From: Solirubrobacterales bacterium
Lineage (GTDB): Bacteria > Actinomycetota > Thermoleophilia > Solirubrobacterales > Solirubrobacteraceae
Assembly: GCA_026392325.1 (NCBI GenBank)
Contig: JAPLCH010000219.1
Location: 1-21,855, forward strand
Reading direction: 5' to 3'
Length of the DNA stretch: 21,855 bases
A program made the position numbers and the translations under genes. Under the pieces are notes generated by a model. It did not search any database. It worked only from the letters and a program-made list of their open reading frames with translations, and had not been told where the DNA came from. Position 1 is the stretch's first letter. The number at the start of each line of letters is the position of its first letter. Shown here one piece after another: positions 20,370 to 21,855 of the stretch.

Positions 20370-20374
20370 AGGAG
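20370..20374 (+). promoter_or_regulatory. Shine-Dalgarno site of the secreted hydrolase
   Basis: AGGAG nine bases before ATG 20384 decides the start, directly before a signal peptide. Confidence 0.75.
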
Positions 20375-20383
20375 AGATTCTTC

Positions 20384-21855
20384 ATGCGTCGCATTGTTCT
20401 AGCAACTGCCGTTGCCTTTGCCGCCTTTGCACCAACAGCTAGCGCTACCGAGCCAACACCGTTTGGCAACAGCTGTAGCGCTGCAAACGGAGTTCGTTTT
20501 TGCCCAGCAGTTGAGCTGAACCAGCGGCCAATATCTTTCGACGGCACTCCTATTGACACTGATGTAACCCTTCCTGCCACCGGCAGTGGTCCATGGCCAA
20601 CGATCGTGATGATTCATGGCTATGGCGGCAGCAAGACCAGCCTGGAGTCAAACTCGGCCGCGACAGCCAACGGGATCAACAACATCAACAACGTCTCCTA
20701 CGCTGCTCGCGGCTACGCAGTCATCAACATCTCCGAGCGTGGCTGGGGTCGCTCATGTGGTCACGACCCGGCAACACGCACGACCGGTTGCGATCGCGGT
20801 TACGTCCACCTGATGGACACCCGCTACGAAGCGCATGACGCCCAGTATCTGCTCGGCAAGCTTGTTGACGCTGGTATTGCTAACCCAGCTGCACTCGGCG
20901 CCCTAGGTGGCTCCTATGGTGGCGGCGCAACGCTTGAACTGGCGTATCTCAAGAACCGAATCCGCAACATCAACGGAACTTACGCTCAGTGGACCAGCCC
21001 GAATGGCACGCCACTTAGCCTGAAGGCTGGCTACGCAATGGTCCCGTGGTCAAACCTTGCATCGGCTTTGGTTCCCAATGGTCGCTACCTCGACTTCGAC
21101 TCGAGGACAGCAAGCCTGTCCACCTCACCTGCAGGCGTGGCGATTGGCTCATACATCAGCGGTCTCTACCTTTCGGGCGTCAGCTCAGCTTGGTATATCG
21201 GCGCTGGCGTTGACCCTGAAGCAGACCTCACAACATGGCGCAGTCAGATCTTCGCCGGGGAGCCTTTCGGCACCAGCACTCTGGCCAATCTGAAAAAGAT
21301 CAGCGACTACCACAGCGGTTACACCGTCAGTGGGACACCGGCCGCTCTTCTGATCCAGAACGGTTGGACTGATGACCTCTTCACACCAGCTGAGGCACTG
21401 CGGGTTTACGAGAGTCAGAAGGCAGCGGGCAACAAGAACGTCCGCTTGATCTTCAACGACGCAGGTCACGCTCGTTCGCAGAACAACGCGGAGACAACCG
21501 AGTACATGAACCAGCAAGGTCGCCTGTTCTTCGACAATCAACTCAAGGGCATCGCTGGCGGCATGGCGCCTGGCGCAGCAGTTGCGATGGGCATGGGTTG
21601 CGAGGGCGCAGCAAGCGGCGGTCCCTGGACTGCAACTAGCTGGGAGAAGATCCACCCTGGCGTTGTGAGCTACACGAACAAGAAGTCACAGACGATCAGC
21701 CGCAACTTGAGCCTCGTTGGTGGAGACAAGAACACTGCTCTTGCTCTCGACCCACTGACCGGGTCAGCTGGCGCCTGCGGCAAGTTGACTGACATGAAGG
21801 AGGCAGGTGTAGCTACCTACACTTTCCAGAGCAAGGGCTTCACCATGCTCGGCCT
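20384..21855 (+). CDS. Secreted alpha/beta hydrolase, S15/CocE-like peptidase or esterase, 3'-truncated by window
   Basis: At least 490 residues, open to the window end. A signal peptide (MRRIVLATAVAFAAFAPTASA) leads to an alpha/beta-hydrolase domain. The oxyanion-loop strand is TIVMIHGYGGSK, the nucleophile elbow is LGGSYGGGATLE (Ser in GxSxG), the acid is probably Asp in QNGWTDDLFTPAEA, and the His is in NDAGHARSQNN. This layout, with the insertion between elbow and acid (about residues 195-320) and a beta-rich C-terminal region after FFDNQLKG, matches X-Pro dipeptidyl-peptidase/CocE-type hydrolases (S15). Cys pairs (SCSAANGVRFC, SCGHDPATRTTGC) suggest disulphides in an exported enzyme. Substrate (peptide or ester) cannot be told. 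Its start is fixed by AGGAG nine bases upstream. Confidence 0.9.
   Translation, partial: MRRIVLATAVAFAAFAPTASATEPTPFGNSCSAANGVRFCPAVELNQRPISFDGTPIDTDVTLPATGSGPWPTIVMIHGYGGSKTSLESNSAATANGINNINNVSYAARGYAVINISERGWGRSCGHDPATRTTGCDRGYVHLMDTRYEAHDAQYLLGKLVDAGIANPAALGALGGSYGGGATLELAYLKNRIRNINGTYAQWTSPNGTPLSLKAGYAMVPWSNLASALVPNGRYLDFDSRTASLSTSPAGVAIGSYISGLYLSGVSSAWYIGAGVDPEADLTTWRSQIFAGEPFGTSTLANLKKISDYHSGYTVSGTPAALLIQNGWTDDLFTPAEALRVYESQKAAGNKNVRLIFNDAGHARSQNNAETTEYMNQQGRLFFDNQLKGIAGGMAPGAAVAMGMGCEGAASGGPWTATSWEKIHPGVVSYTNKKSQTISRNLSLVGGDKNTALALDPLTGSAGACGKLTDMKEAGVATYTFQSKGFTMLG

Overview
The window reads as a chromosomal segment of a moderately GC-rich actinobacterium, most likely of the class Thermoleophilia (Solirubrobacterales-like). 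Three things point there: the block glmU-prs-(two small genes)-cupredoxin-rplY-pth-mfd-SurA-like lipoprotein-mazG-eno-ftsB, a collinear version of the glmU/prsA/rplY/pth and mfd/mazG/eno/ftsB neighbourhoods of other actinobacteria; an ECF-type sigma factor with an N-terminal signature I associate with Solirubrobacterales; and a DUF2090 aldolase-like protein. The taxonomic call is inference. No plasmid, phage, CRISPR or insertion-sequence genes are visible.

Layout. 1-434: 3' part of an ABC transporter ATPase. 462-547: tRNA-Leu(UAA). 548-950: about 400 bp without a gene, holding hairpins, a CRP/FNR-like palindrome and a candidate promoter. 951-2343: a sigma factor gene whose reading frame is broken near its 5' end, with a C-terminal zinc-finger/membrane/low-complexity extension. 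2424-3340 (minus): a stand-alone RAM-domain protein overlapping a UPF0173 metallo-hydrolase. 3461-4222 (minus): a zinc-ribbon rhomboid-like membrane protein lacking most catalytic residues. 4274-6768 (plus): DUF2090 protein, secreted thermonuclease, small basic membrane protein, and a protein with an HTH-like N-terminus and an RG-rich stretch. 6832-16894 (minus): the housekeeping block from a small hypothetical gene through ftsB, eno, mazG, SurA-like lipoprotein, mfd, pth, rplY, cupredoxin and two small hypotheticals; 16898-19358 (minus): prs and glmU. 19418-19692: tRNA-Gln(UUG) followed by partial tRNA 3'-end duplications. 19691-20263 (minus): degenerate DUF2064-type glycosyltransferase-like protein. 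20384-end (plus): secreted S15/CocE-like alpha/beta hydrolase, cut by the window end.

Functionally the core couples cell-wall precursor synthesis (GlmU), PRPP supply (Prs), translation (L25, Pth, tRNAs), transcription-coupled repair (Mfd), nucleotide-pool cleaning (MazG), glycolysis (Eno) and division (FtsB). Regulation looks compact: eleven starts have a TAnnnT -10-like hexamer 6-11 nt upstream, implying leaderless or nearly leaderless mRNAs, while a few genes (DUF2090, cupredoxin, terminal hydrolase) have clear Shine-Dalgarno leaders.

Most worth a second look: the frame break in the sigma gene with its CTT-TGA context, the sigma/zinc-finger/membrane fusion, the tRNA-Gln 3'-end repeats, the pseudo-rhomboid, and the symmetric divergent promoter between glmU and tRNA-Gln. 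I did not find a convincing wholly new multi-gene system.
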